Shown piece after piece: positions 24,290 through 35,634 of a stretch of 64,000 nt of DNA. Origin of the DNA: Symsagittifera roscoffensis (lineage: Eukaryota; Xenacoelomorpha; Acoela; Convolutidae); the NCBI RefSeq assembly GCF_963678635.1, contig NC_087065.1, positions 69,816,956 to 69,880,955 of the forward strand, read 5' to 3'. The first letter of the stretch is position 1; every line of letters starts with the position of its first letter. Under the pieces are notes generated by a model. The model worked only from the letters and a program-made list of their open reading frames with translations. It searched no databases and had not been told where the DNA came from. A program made the position numbers and the translations under genes.

Positions 24290-25330
24290 ATCAACACTGC
24301 CATAATATCACAAACGGGGAAACTATCACGCAATGTTGCACTCTCCAAATCAGGTAAGGATCTGTCAAAATTGAAAAATTTCCGCCCCATTGCATTACTG
24401 TCTCCAATCGCCAAACTTGTGGAAAGGTCTATATTACCTGAGCTATAATTAAACGTACAAATAGCAGAACAACGTTTGGGAATACTCTGTCCACTGTAAT
24501 TGCAATTAAATGTAACTAACAATCATTACAACCAAAGCAATGAATCTTGAAAATCCGGGTCAAACATCCGGAAACATTTATGGTTGCACTTGATCTAACA
24601 GCTGCTTTTGACATGATATGTCACAGCGACCGTCTAGATGACAAAAAACACAGACCTAACAACCATCATCAAGCGATGGCTGTTATCCCATTTTCAAAGA
24701 CGCTTCACATATGTTGAATTTAGATCCGGAAAGACTGGTATGACAAAAAAAAAACAAACAATTTTACCATCAGGTCTTGTTCTCTCGCCCGAACTCTTCA
24801 AACTAAATATGGGCTCAGTGGCTAAGCCACGAGAACTTTTAAACGAATCACTTACGCTGATCACAAAACAAAGCTAATTTTAATTCCACATCCAATTGAG
24901 CTTCACACACCAATGACTTTACACCATACTCAATTGAAAAAAGGGATAAAGAACAGACACTTAAATCTTTCCTTTGAAGACATGCTCAATGCAACTTTTT
25001 TTTGTCACCCGAATTGAACTACGAAACAAACGCCAATATTGGATGATATCGACAGGTAAAATCTAACTTCCCCAATACCCGGGGTGGTACAAACAACAAT
25101 TAGTTAACATTAAGAACAAATGAACTCAATAGAAGCGCACATTTTCAGGCCAAAAATAACATCCTCAATAAATTCGCAATTACCAAATTGGGATACCAAA
25201 TTGAAATACTAGCTGAAAGCTCTATGGCAATCAGTCGTAGCGTAGCAAATTGTGCCTCACTTATATGGTCCCCAAACTTTAACAACATCAACGAATCAAG
25301 TTCTGAAATCAAACAAACAACGTTTTAAAA
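24290..25330 (+). pseudogene. Decayed non-LTR retrotransposon (LINE) reverse transcriptase fragment
   Basis: In shifting plus-strand frames, conserved pieces of a Jockey/CR1/I-like reverse transcriptase appear in order: a KNFRPIALLSPIAKLVE-type block (about 24373-24430), the catalytic-region block DLTAAFDM (about 24589-24615), a PSGLVLSPELF block (about 24767-24800), a piece resembling the post-catalytic cysteine/proline region (about 25060-25090) and a C-terminal block ending in LIWSP (about 25230-25275). The FADD-type box cannot be read clearly. No endonuclease or ORF1 is visible and stops and frameshifts are many, so this is an old 5'-truncated copy. It is unrelated to the Ty3-like elements to the right. 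Confidence 0.7.
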
Positions 25331-25950
25331 ACTTTATCTGGCTGTTTTTAATTGACAAAAATAGAGTATTTACTTGATGAAACCAAATTCTCCCCAGCCA
25401 AATGCACAATAAAATGATTGCCAAACAGTTCTTCCTCGGAAGCGATCTTTCGGAGTATGCGCATCACAGAAGCGTAGCATCAAACATCAGAACAACATTA
25501 AACGCAACACGGAAAACAAAATAAGAGAGAGAAGTTTCCGTACTTACAAAATCGGCCTTGAACATCTGCTTGCTATAACTGAGAGAAAAACTACAGAGAG
25601 TCTTCACAGTAAACGTTTTGGTATGACCAATCCTGGATGTGACATTCGAACAATTGATCGAAAAGCATGTCGTCAACGAATTTTTATTGGGAACAATTCA
25701 GTGGGAGGGTTTGCTGTTTTAAGCGATTAGTGGTGTTAATCCTCCAATTGAACGTATTTGGAGGAGTTGATTTGTAGTGACAAATAACTCTTAAGTTTTC
25801 GAAAAAGGCGTGCATGACAGTTATCATTTTTTTTTCGCGAACACTGAAACCTTGAACAACGAGTTTCGCAAACAAAAACAAAACGTGGAAGAAATATAGC
25901 CAACGACAGAAAATTTAGACATCAATATTCGGAGAAGAGTGCTCCGAGTT
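25331..25950. other. No recognised feature
   Basis: Probably flank of the LINE fragment. Minus-strand open stretches (25464-25676, 25684-25881) match nothing I know. Confidence 0.45.
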
Positions 25951-25978
25951 GTAACGATTGCATAGCTACAATCGTTAC
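25951..25978. repeat. Perfect 10-bp-arm hairpin
   Basis: GTAACGATTG, an 8-base spacer, then CAATCGTTAC. It lies about 60-80 bases left of the long inverted repeat at 26030-26950 and may mark its edge. Confidence 0.65.
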
Positions 25979-26029
25979 TAAGCAATTTTCGAGACTCATG
26001 AGTGCTATTGGGAGGAATTTGCTACCCTT

Positions 26030-26950
26030 CCAACAACAAGAAGCTATGGGTTGAGGGAAAGGGTTGATCTATCTCCGATGGATATGATGATTTTTATCTA
26101 CTGAAGAAAACAAGAGTAATATGATCATTAAGTCGTAGCCTTTTTTAAGGAGTCACTTCGTTGTCTAGATATACTCAGACCCAGCCATGAGATCACTATT
26201 TTTGCATGTAACTAAGTTATTTTGCGCGATCTGGCCGATAGCGGTTAAGCTGTAACTTATTCAACTCTCCAGGCAGACCGAGAGATCAAAAAATCTTCAG
26301 TCTATGGACTGACCCCTTTTTGTGTAGCTGACCACGTTCAGCTACCATAGGAAGATAATATTGGAAGAAAAGCGGAATTGATAAGTTTGAGATAATTTAA
26401 CCGAAAAGGAGTACATCATGAGCTGATCGATAGAGGAGGAAAAACGCCTAAAAGATCAGAAAAACAACTGAGCTGAACTGAACTACCATAGCACGACAAC
26501 TATTTAGCCAAGTTGAGCTTGACGCAGGATGCTGGCCTCATAATAGCCCAACAAAACGCGAGATCTGTAAGTACATATCGACAGAAAATAGAGCTAGGTT
26601 GTAAAACGACTGGCTACCGTCTAAACACAGATCTACATGCTTTTAACCGTCTCTGGTTAGCCAGTTTTTTGTGTGGTCCTTTTAACACTGGGTCGACAAA
26701 AAACGTTACTGTTTTCGACTTCGGCCAGAACGCTCAGATTAACTCAATTACATGCAAAAATAGTGAGTTCATGGCTGGGTCTCAGTATCCCCAGACCACG
26801 AGGTCACTCCTAAAAACAGGGCTACTATTTAATTTCTATATTACGATTGTTTTTGTTCAGTAGATAAAAATCATCATTCCCATTGGAGATGAATCAACCC
26901 TCTCCCTCAATTCCTAGCTTCTCATTATCTGAACAAGAAATTGTTATTAA
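26030..26950. mobile_element. Long imperfect inverted repeat (foldback/MITE-like), about 0.9 kb
   Basis: Left arm about 26041-26290 and right arm about 26660-26920 are imperfect reverse complements. Shared blocks in order are AAGCTA-GG, GAGGGAAAGGGTTGAT, ATGATGATTTTTATCTACTG, a GGAGTCACTTCGT block, CTCAGACCCAGCCATGA and CACTATTTTTGCATGTAA. A nested smaller hairpin built on ACTGGCTA lies in the centre (about 26609-26670). The 116-codon stretch 26513-26863 runs through the right arm and is not a gene. No transposase. Confidence 0.7.
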
Positions 26951-26989
26951 TTAAATTCAACTCAGGACATTTCGGGAAGCTAAAAGTTA

Positions 26990-27470
26990 ATAAAAACAGA
27001 GTTTGAGTTCTCCTCCCGAGACCCTTCCCGATTCTGGATTCCGGACGAAGAGCTGTCTTATTTCTTCTGGGAAGGCTGGTCACGTCGTCCCAACACCCTT
27101 CCTGGTTCTCGGGAATTTGTTACAACTCGGACTGGTCTTATGTCAATACTCTCGATCACAATTTCAATTTGTTACTACTCTCTCGTTCGACTTGTCTGTC
27201 CTTACGAATGTGTTGTTGTTGCGTTTTTTTTTTTCACGTTTTCAGTTGTCGCGAAAAATATAAATGCTACGTTTCTTTCACACCCAAATCGAGAATTTAA
27301 AAATTTGAATGTCAGGCCAAATTCGCCATTCCTGATTCGTTCAATCGTCCAATTAGCACCACTAATTCATCAAAACCGCCAATTCTCTCGCTCAGATGCT
27401 AAGATAAAAATTTGAATTCGAAATGCATTTGAAGGCATTCTGGTCGAATGTCACATACTCCCCGGACAGC
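26990..27470 (-). repeat. Probable 3' terminal region (LTR-like) of large retroelement copy 2
   Basis: Read on the minus strand, GTCCGGGGAGTATGTGNCA (complement of 27451-27467) matches the corresponding site of copy 1 at about 52380-52397. GGGGAG followed by TG looks like a polypurine tract running into the start of a long terminal repeat. A second shared block, TTTTCAGTTG-CGCGA (27239-27257), matches 52253-52272. Near 27014-27030, CGAGACCCTTCCCGAT recurs at 49847-49862. I could not find a clean LTR pair, so the boundaries are guesses. The long inverted repeat at 26 kb may have truncated it. Confidence 0.4.
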
Positions 27471-28240
27471 CCTCTCAATGTCTCGCAAATTTCACCAAAT
27501 GGTACTGTGTCATCGAACAGAACTTACAAAATGCATGACATCACTTTTATCCACATGCCATAGAATCATCCCAGAATAAAAAAGGCATCATACTACACTG
27601 TTATAGCCTTCCAAATTCTTTCACTAATCTGCACTTCTAAGGATTTGACTTAAGATAAAACATCTTTTCTGACTTTTAATGCCAATGTCTCGATTTAAAA
27701 CTTCTTCTCCTAGGTTTAAAAAGCGTTTGGACGCAGTACGGTCCTGCCAACCAACAAACTAAAATTATCCTACTAAGCTTCTTCTCTTCGGAACTTTAGT
27801 TGTTATTGGTCCTGAATAAAAAAATTGATGAAGTTGGTGGTTAGAAGGAACAATGAAAAAATCTCCCTCTTCAAGAGATTATCCAAGCAGTTCATTTCAC
27901 CACAAAGTGATCAGTCTTCTGAGTTGATTAAAAACAATCATGCAGGCTAAAATATTTAATAATTTAATATACTCATCACTCGAGTCTCTGTAGATAAATA
28001 GTCTAAAATCTCTAAAACCACTAACTAAAATTATAATGCAAACTAAAATTATAATAAATATCTAAAGTCACTAACTAAAATTATAATGCAAATTGATAAA
28101 GGCAACAAATTCTTAACTTCGAAAACCAACTAAATGTTTTCTCTTCAGTTTCAATTGAAAACTTAGTTGCTTTGTTTCTTATTTGAGTTTTTCTCACATA
28201 AACAATTCTGAGTTTTAACATCTTCTCCTCCGATCCTTCT
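27471..28240 (-). other. 3' untranslated region of copy 2, no gene seen
   Basis: No coding region. A repeated AACTAAAATTATAATGCAAA motif occurs near 28022-28092. A CTT-rich run just right of it (28225-28300) encodes the Arg/Lys-rich C-terminal tail of the adjoining polyprotein frame. Confidence 0.5.
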
Positions 28241-30523
28241 TCATTCGCTTCTTTGTCTACTTCTTTGTTTTCTTCTTGGTTTTCTTCTTTGTTTTCGTCG
28301 TATAGAAGTTCTAAAACTTCTAAATTCTTCTAATCTTTCGCTTTTTTGCATCTTGTTTTCAGTTTCAGTGTTTTGCACCAGGTCGGTGGCTTTTCTGACG
28401 ATGTTGGAGGCAGTCATCCAACACTTCTGCTCTTCCACCCTTTGTTTGCAACAAGGTAGAGGATCTACGCTCGTCCTCCTGTTTCTGCAGAAGCTGTTGT
28501 GGAGGCACAACGTCACGTTTCTCTCTAAGACTTCCTTCAACATCTCTTCTCTTTCTCTCCCGTCACACTCATTTGTTCTAGACGTTTTTTTCACTGCTGT
28601 GATCACTGCATTCCGATGAGTCAGAAAAACTTGCTTGAAAGCTCCTGCTACAATGTCCAGCTGAAACGCACTGTACACCCTGCTGTGCTTCGACATATGT
28701 TTCTTGGCATACTCGTACAACCATGCAGTTATGTTGGCTCTAAATCATTATATCAGTCGTCTCCTGCCCATGCTTTCTTTATTTCCATCGGAATGTTCGA
28801 GATTTTGCACATTGTCTCAAAAATATCTAAATCTTTTAGACAATCTGGTTCCTGTAATTGTTCTCTCGTCGGCATCTCCTGTCGATTGTTCTCCTTCACA
28901 TGAGCTTTTAGCCATCAATTTGCCACCATAACTCCCACTATGGTTATCTTTATGGGCTGTGATGAATATGGTAAGCCCATGGTGAGCAGCTCTCCAGAGT
29001 CCCAGGTCAACACCAGATTACTGCGCCCGAGATACCACCATGTTTGTCGCAAGCAATGGCAGGGGAACTCAACATGATGCTCCTCCAATTACGCTTCCCC
29101 GACGCTTCCAATAGTGGTTCCACTTCCATCATTATTCGGTGAATCTCGTCGTTTTCGTCTGCTGCATTGTAATCTGTCACTGTTGATCCTTTCTGTTTCT
29201 GCCCTTCAAAGTCACTAAAGTTCCCACTAGCGTACCCCACGAACTTCTTTCCCAGTGTCGGTTCTAACTCTTCTTTGGTTCTTTCTGGAACTGCTGCAAA
29301 GATCCTACATACCAACTTGTAAGATTTCTCCGACATTCCCGCCAGTTTTACACATTTCGGCACTGAGAAGGCTTGGTCCACAATCGTCCATGTACTCTTC
29401 ACATACACTGCCACAAAGTGCACTGGGTATCGGCTTCTACACATCGGAGCCAAGGTCGACCCCACTAGGTATCTAACTCTTCTTTGGTTCTTTCTGGAAC
29501 TGCTGCAAAGATCTTACATACCAACTTGTAAGATTTCTCCGACATTCCCGCCAGTTTTACACATTTCGGCACTGAGAAGGCTTGGTCCACAATCGTCCAT
29601 GTACTCTTCACATCCACTGCCACAAAGTGCACTGGGTATCGGCTTCTACACATCGAAGCCAAGGGCGACCCCACTAGGTATCGCGCTCCGCGATAAGCTT
29701 CATTTTGCCGAATGTTCATTTCTGCTTCTATAGGTTCTCTCCACTTTCCAATATACTTCTGTTCAGTTTGTAACACTCCTGGAAACACTTCTACGTTGAT
29801 AGCCGTGACCATCTCATGCTTTTGTTCTAGATTCAATGGTGACTCTATAGAACCAAACATGCAGTGGAATCCTAGTGCAGTCACTAGATTCAGCTCAGTT
29901 CCTCCGTGGCAATCTGCAATTAGTTCTGCTTCCGTTTTTGCTTTCATTACTACGTTTCCGAATAAAATCGTCAATTGCTTATGTTGTTTCGCAAAAATCT
30001 TCACACAATCAATACCTCCACACATGTGACCTTCCAGTCTACATACTTTCGCCAGACAGCTGCCAGGTTCAACCCAGTCCTCTGGTCCCCAGCCAGGCAA
30101 CTCCACATTGTTTCCTTTGTTGCTTTTGGAGGCTGTTGTCATCAAGTTGTAAATGATGTTCAGGTCACGCAAGTTACAGTCTGAATTCAGCTCCCTCTGC
30201 ACAGCCTGTGTTGCACGCAAAATCGAAACGCCATTAGGACTCGGACACCATGATGGTTTCATCAGCTCCCACACCACCATTAGACTCGTCCTTAGTAATT
30301 CGTCCGAGAATCCCAATCCATATTCTACTCGGTTGTCAGACTTTGGAACTAGAGGTGCGGTCACATTTTCTTCCAACACAAGTCCCAGCTTAACCTGCTG
30401 ATTAGCAGCTCTCCTTATCGTCGCAATTCTTGACGTCCAGAATCTTAGCAACACCGCCTGTTTGTAGTCGAAGAAACAATCGTAGTCGCGTATGTCTTCA
30501 TTAATGAAAGGGTTGTATACCAT
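28241..30523 (-). pseudogene. Copy 2 polyprotein, C-terminal third (Cys-motif protein), broken
   Basis: Three minus-strand segments (29465-30523, 29007-29465, 28241-28720) align end to end with the single 633-residue frame of copy 1 (52820-54721). The first segment holds the conserved C-x4-C-x6-C-x4-C motif (residues 156, 161, 168 and 173), also present in copy 1, so a metal-binding role is possible. Shared landmarks follow in order: a VW-x2-(M/L)-(K/R)PSWCP block upstream of the cysteines, AFSVPKCV-LA-MS, and near the C-terminus THRNA and NV-L-LHNSFC-NR. A 209-bp tandem duplication breaks the frame. Between 28721 and 29006 coding traces continue in changing frames. The last 25 residues are Arg/Lys-rich and specific to this copy. 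Function unknown. Confidence 0.6.
29263..29680. repeat. 209-bp tandem duplication inside the polyprotein frame
   Basis: Bases 29263-29471 are repeated at 29472-29680 with only a few differences. Because 209 is not a multiple of three, the duplication shifts the reading frame. The near identity shows that it is recent relative to the element. Confidence 0.92.
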
Positions 30524-31107
30524 CCCTTTGATTCCAGATACGTAACTTTATCGGCGCGCAATATCCACTGAACTTCGGCAATGCTCCCATGGATTCTTTT
30601 GTGAGCCTCAGCTCTTTGTTCGAGAATCTCCGTAATTCATCAATCTTCTTCATTGGTTCCAGTTCCACGGGCTCCTTCATGTTCACTCGCATCGGTTAAC
30701 TTTGATGTATGTCTAGAAGTGCTTGTAAGAGCAAGGTTTTCACCCGATTATTACCTTCTCTCAGCATCTTGGCACAAGTGTTCAACGCTAGTACCGACAT
30801 TTGTTCTAACATGAATCGAATGAAACAGAGAGCGTCTCTCCGTTTCGCACACGCTATTGCCGATCCTTCTTGGGTCATTAGATCTCTCACACTCGTCATT
30901 CGATCTTTTCCTTTCTTATGAATCATACTCTTCTCCCGTCAGTCCAGTCATGCGCCAACCGAACCTAAGTTGTAGCTCCCTTCTCTCGTAAAGTATTGCT
31001 ATCAGAGCGTTTATTTTCGTGGTGGTTCTAATTTTTTCTTCAAAGTGTCGTAACACCATCGCTCTCCATGGTAGGCTCACTAACTGGTCTATCGTTTCCG
31101 CATGCAT
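30501..31107 (-). pseudogene. Copy 2 polyprotein, middle part, broken
   Basis: Segments 30916-31107, 30696-30926 and 30501-30692 correspond to the 311-residue frame of copy 1 (54724-55659). Matching blocks include A(R/K)R(K/R)DA-CF-R in the middle and LDEIRRF/IDELRRF-NK towards the end. Copy 2 breaks before an NPF motif but reads straight through the junction into the C-terminal third, whereas copy 1 breaks at that junction. The two copies therefore complement each other and imply one ancestral frame. No known domain. Confidence 0.55.
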
Positions 31108-31208
31108 CTCAGAGGAGATCTATGTTCCGTATGCCTTCTGCTTCATGGTCGTGCCTTGTATCATCGTCTCCAGGTGACCTTCCAGGGCGCTTTTGTTTTC
31201 TAGAGCAA

Positions 31209-32797
31209 TTAGGTGTCCTCTAGCCGAGTTTCTATATTCCACCATCTCCTTGTATCCGCGGGTTCGTCGATCGAGACGGTTTCCGATACTGTCAATCGGT
31301 TATACTCTACTGGGATTAGCTGTCCTACGACGCTTCCCTTTCCATGGTTCATGCAAGATGGTTTAAAATCTCGTAGGGTACTTTCACCACATTGGCTAAG
31401 TATTTCCATTTCTAATGTCGCTCCAGTCACAGTGCGGTCACTCCTCTTGGTTTTATAACTGGCTGATCTTAGTCCTGCCATGAGGATGGGTGGCACCATC
31501 GTTTCATCGGTCAATTTTCTATCTGTGCAGGCAATCGATCATCGCCTTGTCCCATATCCATGACTTCTTCGACACGCTTCCGCTTGGCCGAATTGACAGC
31601 TTTTGCTGAAATTTCAGAGAATTACTTTCGTTTTTCCTGCTTTACGCATTGTCACTTTGCTGCCAAGTTTCATTTTCATATCATTGATCTTGTCAATCAC
31701 CATTTTCGATCGCATCGTTCCTTTTCGGGTTTTTGACAGGTATACTACTTCATTGCTGCCTTCTTGCTGCGCGGCCTTTATGGGAGAATTCACTTCACTT
31801 TCGTCAGTGGCCGAATCGATCAACAACTCGCTCAATCTCCCTTCGTATTCATCCAACTTGTCGAGGATCTTTCGCATCAAGGGTCTGTTGAGGCCTGTCT
31901 TCTACCGTCCAGACCTCTTCCATGAAGGCAACTCGGTCCATATTACATCCTATTCTCGTGGTCTCTGTAGTGAACTTCCCACTCCTCTTCTGGTAATGAT
32001 CCCAAGAAAGGTACTCTGGCAGTGCCTTATATCCTTCTTCTCCTCGGAGACTCAATTAAAAGTTTCTTTTCGGTAGTTCTGGAATTGCCAGGAGAGCTGC
32101 TCTCCAGCAATTTTCGGTTTGCATCCATGAAGGCTGACGGAGGTTCCAGTGTGGAAGTGTCATCCTCTGCTGGCTCAGTCGTTCCTTCTAACGCTCCTAT
32201 CTCGACTTCAAAGTCCTCTAGGAAATTGAAATCCAGGCTAGACATCCCACCTGTCGAAACCTTATCATCATCCTTTCCTGCCTGATCTGGATCCTGTTGC
32301 ATAGGTTCTTCCAATCGACGTCGGTCTTCTCCCTCCTTGTCGTCTCGCTTCTGATTCTTCCCTGAACTCGAAGGGCCCTGCTCTTCACTCCCGCTTCTGA
32401 CTGGAATCTTTGGATTGACTAGCCTGCCAGCTGACTTGTCTTCTTCCTCGCCGTGCTTTATCTTGATTTCTTCACAGTCGAATGGCGCTAGTTCAGTCCT
32501 CGTCAAGAGTTTCCCGCTTATCGCCAACTCCGGCTTCACGCTCATCACGATTAGCGCAGATTCCTGCAAGTCTGCCTTGCCTCTCATTTTCATTGGCGCC
32601 AGGTCCAATTTCGCACACTCTTCTTCAAATTTTTCGGGTTTCGGAGTGACTGTATTGGTGATTCGTCTCCTCTTCGATTCATCCTTGTATGAAAACTGCG
32701 TGCATTGCATTACGGCAGCGTTCCTGCCCACGAAACTCGGGTCCATCGTCTCGGAGAGCTTCGCCATCCTCCTTTCATTTGTCTCAATGGCTCTCAA
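31209..32797 (-). pseudogene. Copy 2 polyprotein, charged linker region
   Basis: A 256-residue frame (32027-32797) continues, after one TGA, in the same frame as 32798-33214. Its start corresponds to the 177-residue frame of copy 1 (shared DP-F-G--AA block). Its second half is highly charged, Asp/Glu/Lys/Ser-rich and probably disordered, and has no counterpart in copy 1. Further segments 31614-31880 and 31209-31514 extend the charged region. Copy 2 is thus several hundred residues longer here than copy 1. Function unknown. Confidence 0.45.
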
Positions 32798-34788
32798 TCA
32801 AGGAGTTTGCACTACGGTGTCTGCTCCGTGCAACAGCCTTCTGATCAGGGGGAATTCTGGTATTTCTTCTGGTTGCTTCTTGTAGTCGCCCCAGCCCTTC
32901 GTTTCCTCTCTCACTTTGTGGTACGAGGCCATCAAACGAGGAATTCTCGTCGTTTCTCCATTCGTCTTGTTATAGGGCCTCAAGTTCCAGAGTTTCGGGA
33001 GCACTTCAATATGTCCTCTGTCTACTTCACCCATTCGGTCACGGAGATGATCGTCAAAGTTTTTTGCTGTGATCTCTGGCTCTGATATCTTCACGAACAG
33101 CAAATCTTCGCTCATGAATTTTCGCAACACACTTTGGTCACAACAATTGAGTGCGCTCCCATCCACTGGTGAAATAAGGTTCAGGTGCAACACCGACCTT
33201 CTATACGCTTCCACCTTAACGTCAGGGAACGCGAACGTTACTGCAGGGCCCTATATCACCGTCACAAATTCCGTGGTTCCCCTGATTAACGTCGAGGGAC
33301 CGGTCCTCATAGCTAGGCTCAAATCAGTCAATAGGGGCATGCCTCGTGCATGACGTCGCACATCTTCTTCTTTTTCAATCGTTTCGTCTTCTCCTGTCCC
33401 AAAGCGATTCTGCTGTAGAAAGTATATGATTAAGGTGTGTCTCATATCCCTTACTTTGAACCATGAGTCAGTGGATTTCTTCATATCAAATCTACTCACG
33501 TTTTCTCTCATTTGTTCAGGATAGCGGGTCAAATTCATCAATCCTCCTAAGTTCCCATGGGTGATCCCGATTAGTGTCAGGAGTCCGTCCAGTCGCAGGT
33601 TCTGCACTCCCTCAGTGAGCAGTAGCACTGGTCCTTTCACAAAATTTTCCGCTCCAAACGTCGCAAACAACGCCAGGTCCACTACTATCGATAATTCTGT
33701 TACTGCTTGGAGGAACTCTTTTATCAAGTATCGAGAGAGTCCGGGGTAGATTTTCGCCAAGAAGGACGCGGTCTATCCTTCTCCTAACCCTTCTAACATG
33801 CTGTCAGTTCTATCGTAGCCTTTTTCTCCCCATAGATTCTCTGTCCAGAAAATTTCACGAGTTACTTGGCACATCCTATTCACGTAATTTTCCTCCGCAA
33901 TCTCCGCTAAGTTCAACTCCTTCACCAGGTAGGCATGAACATCTTAACCATCGCCGGGCCTCGCTCGGAAGCGTCCACGCCCAATGCTGGTACTCGAGGA
34001 GTCAAGTGCAGCCACCTGTTGGCCTCTGGCTTTGTTCGCAAAACCACCGCTTCGAAGTGAGCTTTCGTCTCTTCGGAGTTCTGCCACTTCTCTCCTTCCT
34101 CCTCTATCTCCATTTCTCTGAACCACAAGTCATTGGACATCGCCTCTTTCACTTGATGTTCATCGTTGATTCCTGGCTTTAATTTGAGCTGCCTGTTGAA
34201 ATTCGACAGTTCCAACCCCAACACCTCTTCCAGTACTAGCATCTTTAGTGAATGGTCCTTGAATCCTCTCATGGAGTTTGAGATGTGCGACCATACTGCC
34301 CGCAAATCTGCCCTAAGTGGTCTCAGGATCTTCGCCTCCACTTCGCGGTTCGAAGCAGATATGATCACATCATATTTTCCTTCTGAGAGTAATGCCATCA
34401 TCACGTACACGAATTTCATTCCATCCGGGAGATGTGCATATCCCGGAGACAACGCAAACACCGCTTTTGGTGTCATCTTGGTGAATGCTCCTTCTTTGAG
34501 TGTATCTGTTATACCGCCCATTGATTCTGGAATGTCTTCAATTGCCGGCCATACTGCATGTTCCGCCGTCGTAGGCTCTCTGAGTCTGCTCAAGAAGCCC
34601 CTATTATGCAAATGGTCGTTTATGCCGGCAAACACGATCGTGATAGGGTTCATTTCAGTTTGTCGTTGGACCCCGATTGCCATTGATACCGACTGCATCA
34701 GGTCCAAGTCGATTGCCGCCAGCATTATCACGTCAGGCCAAAATAAGGACTTGGAAATATGCACGAAGTCCGAGTTCGCCACCACCAA
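32798..34788 (-). pseudogene. Copy 2 polyprotein, GxNDH-containing N-terminal half, broken
   Basis: Segments 33922-34788, 33251-33760 and 32798-33214 align with the 803-residue frame of copy 1 (56069-58480). The first segment has NSDF near residue 5 and FAGINDHLH near 53-61, which match GSDF and FAGMNDHLH of copy 1. It also shares an SPGYAHLPDG-type block and a VLDEVL-LELSNF block. The second segment keeps GMPLLTDL-LAMR and IRG-TE-VT. The spacing of an S-D pair and a GxND motif recalls SGNH-fold hydrolases, but this is resemblance only. Breaks lie at about 33761-33921, 33215-33250 and at a TGA at 32798-32800. Confidence 0.55.
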
Positions 34789-34881
34789 AATCTTGGCCTT
34801 CCTGATCTCTACTTTATCGTAAGCCGCAAAGATAGTCTCGTCCTTTCGAATATTTAGTTCACCATATCTCTCACCATCGCC

Positions 34882-35634
34882 TTATTGGGCTATTTGCTTC
34901 GGGTAAGCCCTTTCTTTCACGTGAGATGGAGGTACTCGCACTTGCTTGAACATCTTCGCATGCTGTCCTATTGGTGCTCTGGTCGTCAGAAATCTTCCTG
35001 GTCTTTCTTCTCGATTTCCTCCACTGTGGTTCATTCTCACGTCCTGCATGATGTTATTTGAGGGCAGTTCCTCAAGATCCGCGTATCGGAGGACCGTCGT
35101 GGAGTTGAAGTTAATGCCAGCTAATATCAACCAGTCCACTGCCACGATCGAGTATAGCCCATTTACAGAGAGCCTAGCTCCATTCAGCATCCTCATCGCG
35201 TCGGCTGCAAACTTCATCATTTGAAGGTTGAAATTCATCAAGTTTTGTTTTAAGACATGCCAGGGGGAAGGTATAGATCTCGACCACATTAGAGAGCTTC
35301 TGTCTGGTCGTCGCTCTTCTCGGCTTGTACTCGTTTTTTCTGACCTCGTGGTGCCTGACGTCGTATCCGTTGTCGAGTTAACAGGTCCTAATCTCCTTCG
35401 CGGATGAATAGTCCTTCTTAGTGGCTCTTCGCCCAGTCGATATAGTACGTCCGTTCTCTGCCCCGGCTCACTGGAGCTCTGTGGCACCTGTGTCACTGCT
35501 GGGACTGATCCCAGACGTGTCTCTAGATTAGGAGGCACAAATGTCGAAATTACCGGTTCATTCGCTGTCTCCTCCCTCCTCAGCAATGCTGTATCAAAAA
35601 GTTCGACCTCTAGTTCGACCTCTAGTTCGACCAC
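34882..35634 (-). pseudogene. Copy 2 polyprotein, N-terminal region
   Basis: A 250-residue frame overlapping the end of ORF1 by 13 bases. It begins with a VELEVELEVEL run made by a 12-base tandem repeat (about 35609-35634), followed by a Ser/Thr/Arg-rich stretch. Its C-terminal half aligns with the start of the copy 1 frame: VDWL followed about 19 residues later by ADLE-(L/I)P, and a PG-(F/V)-V stretch further on. No ATG is at its beginning, so in this copy it was either fused to ORF1 or has lost its start. Function unknown. Confidence 0.45.

Noticed and set aside
26513-26863. 116-codon plus-strand frame
   Set aside because: Lies in the right arm of the long inverted repeat and has no protein features.
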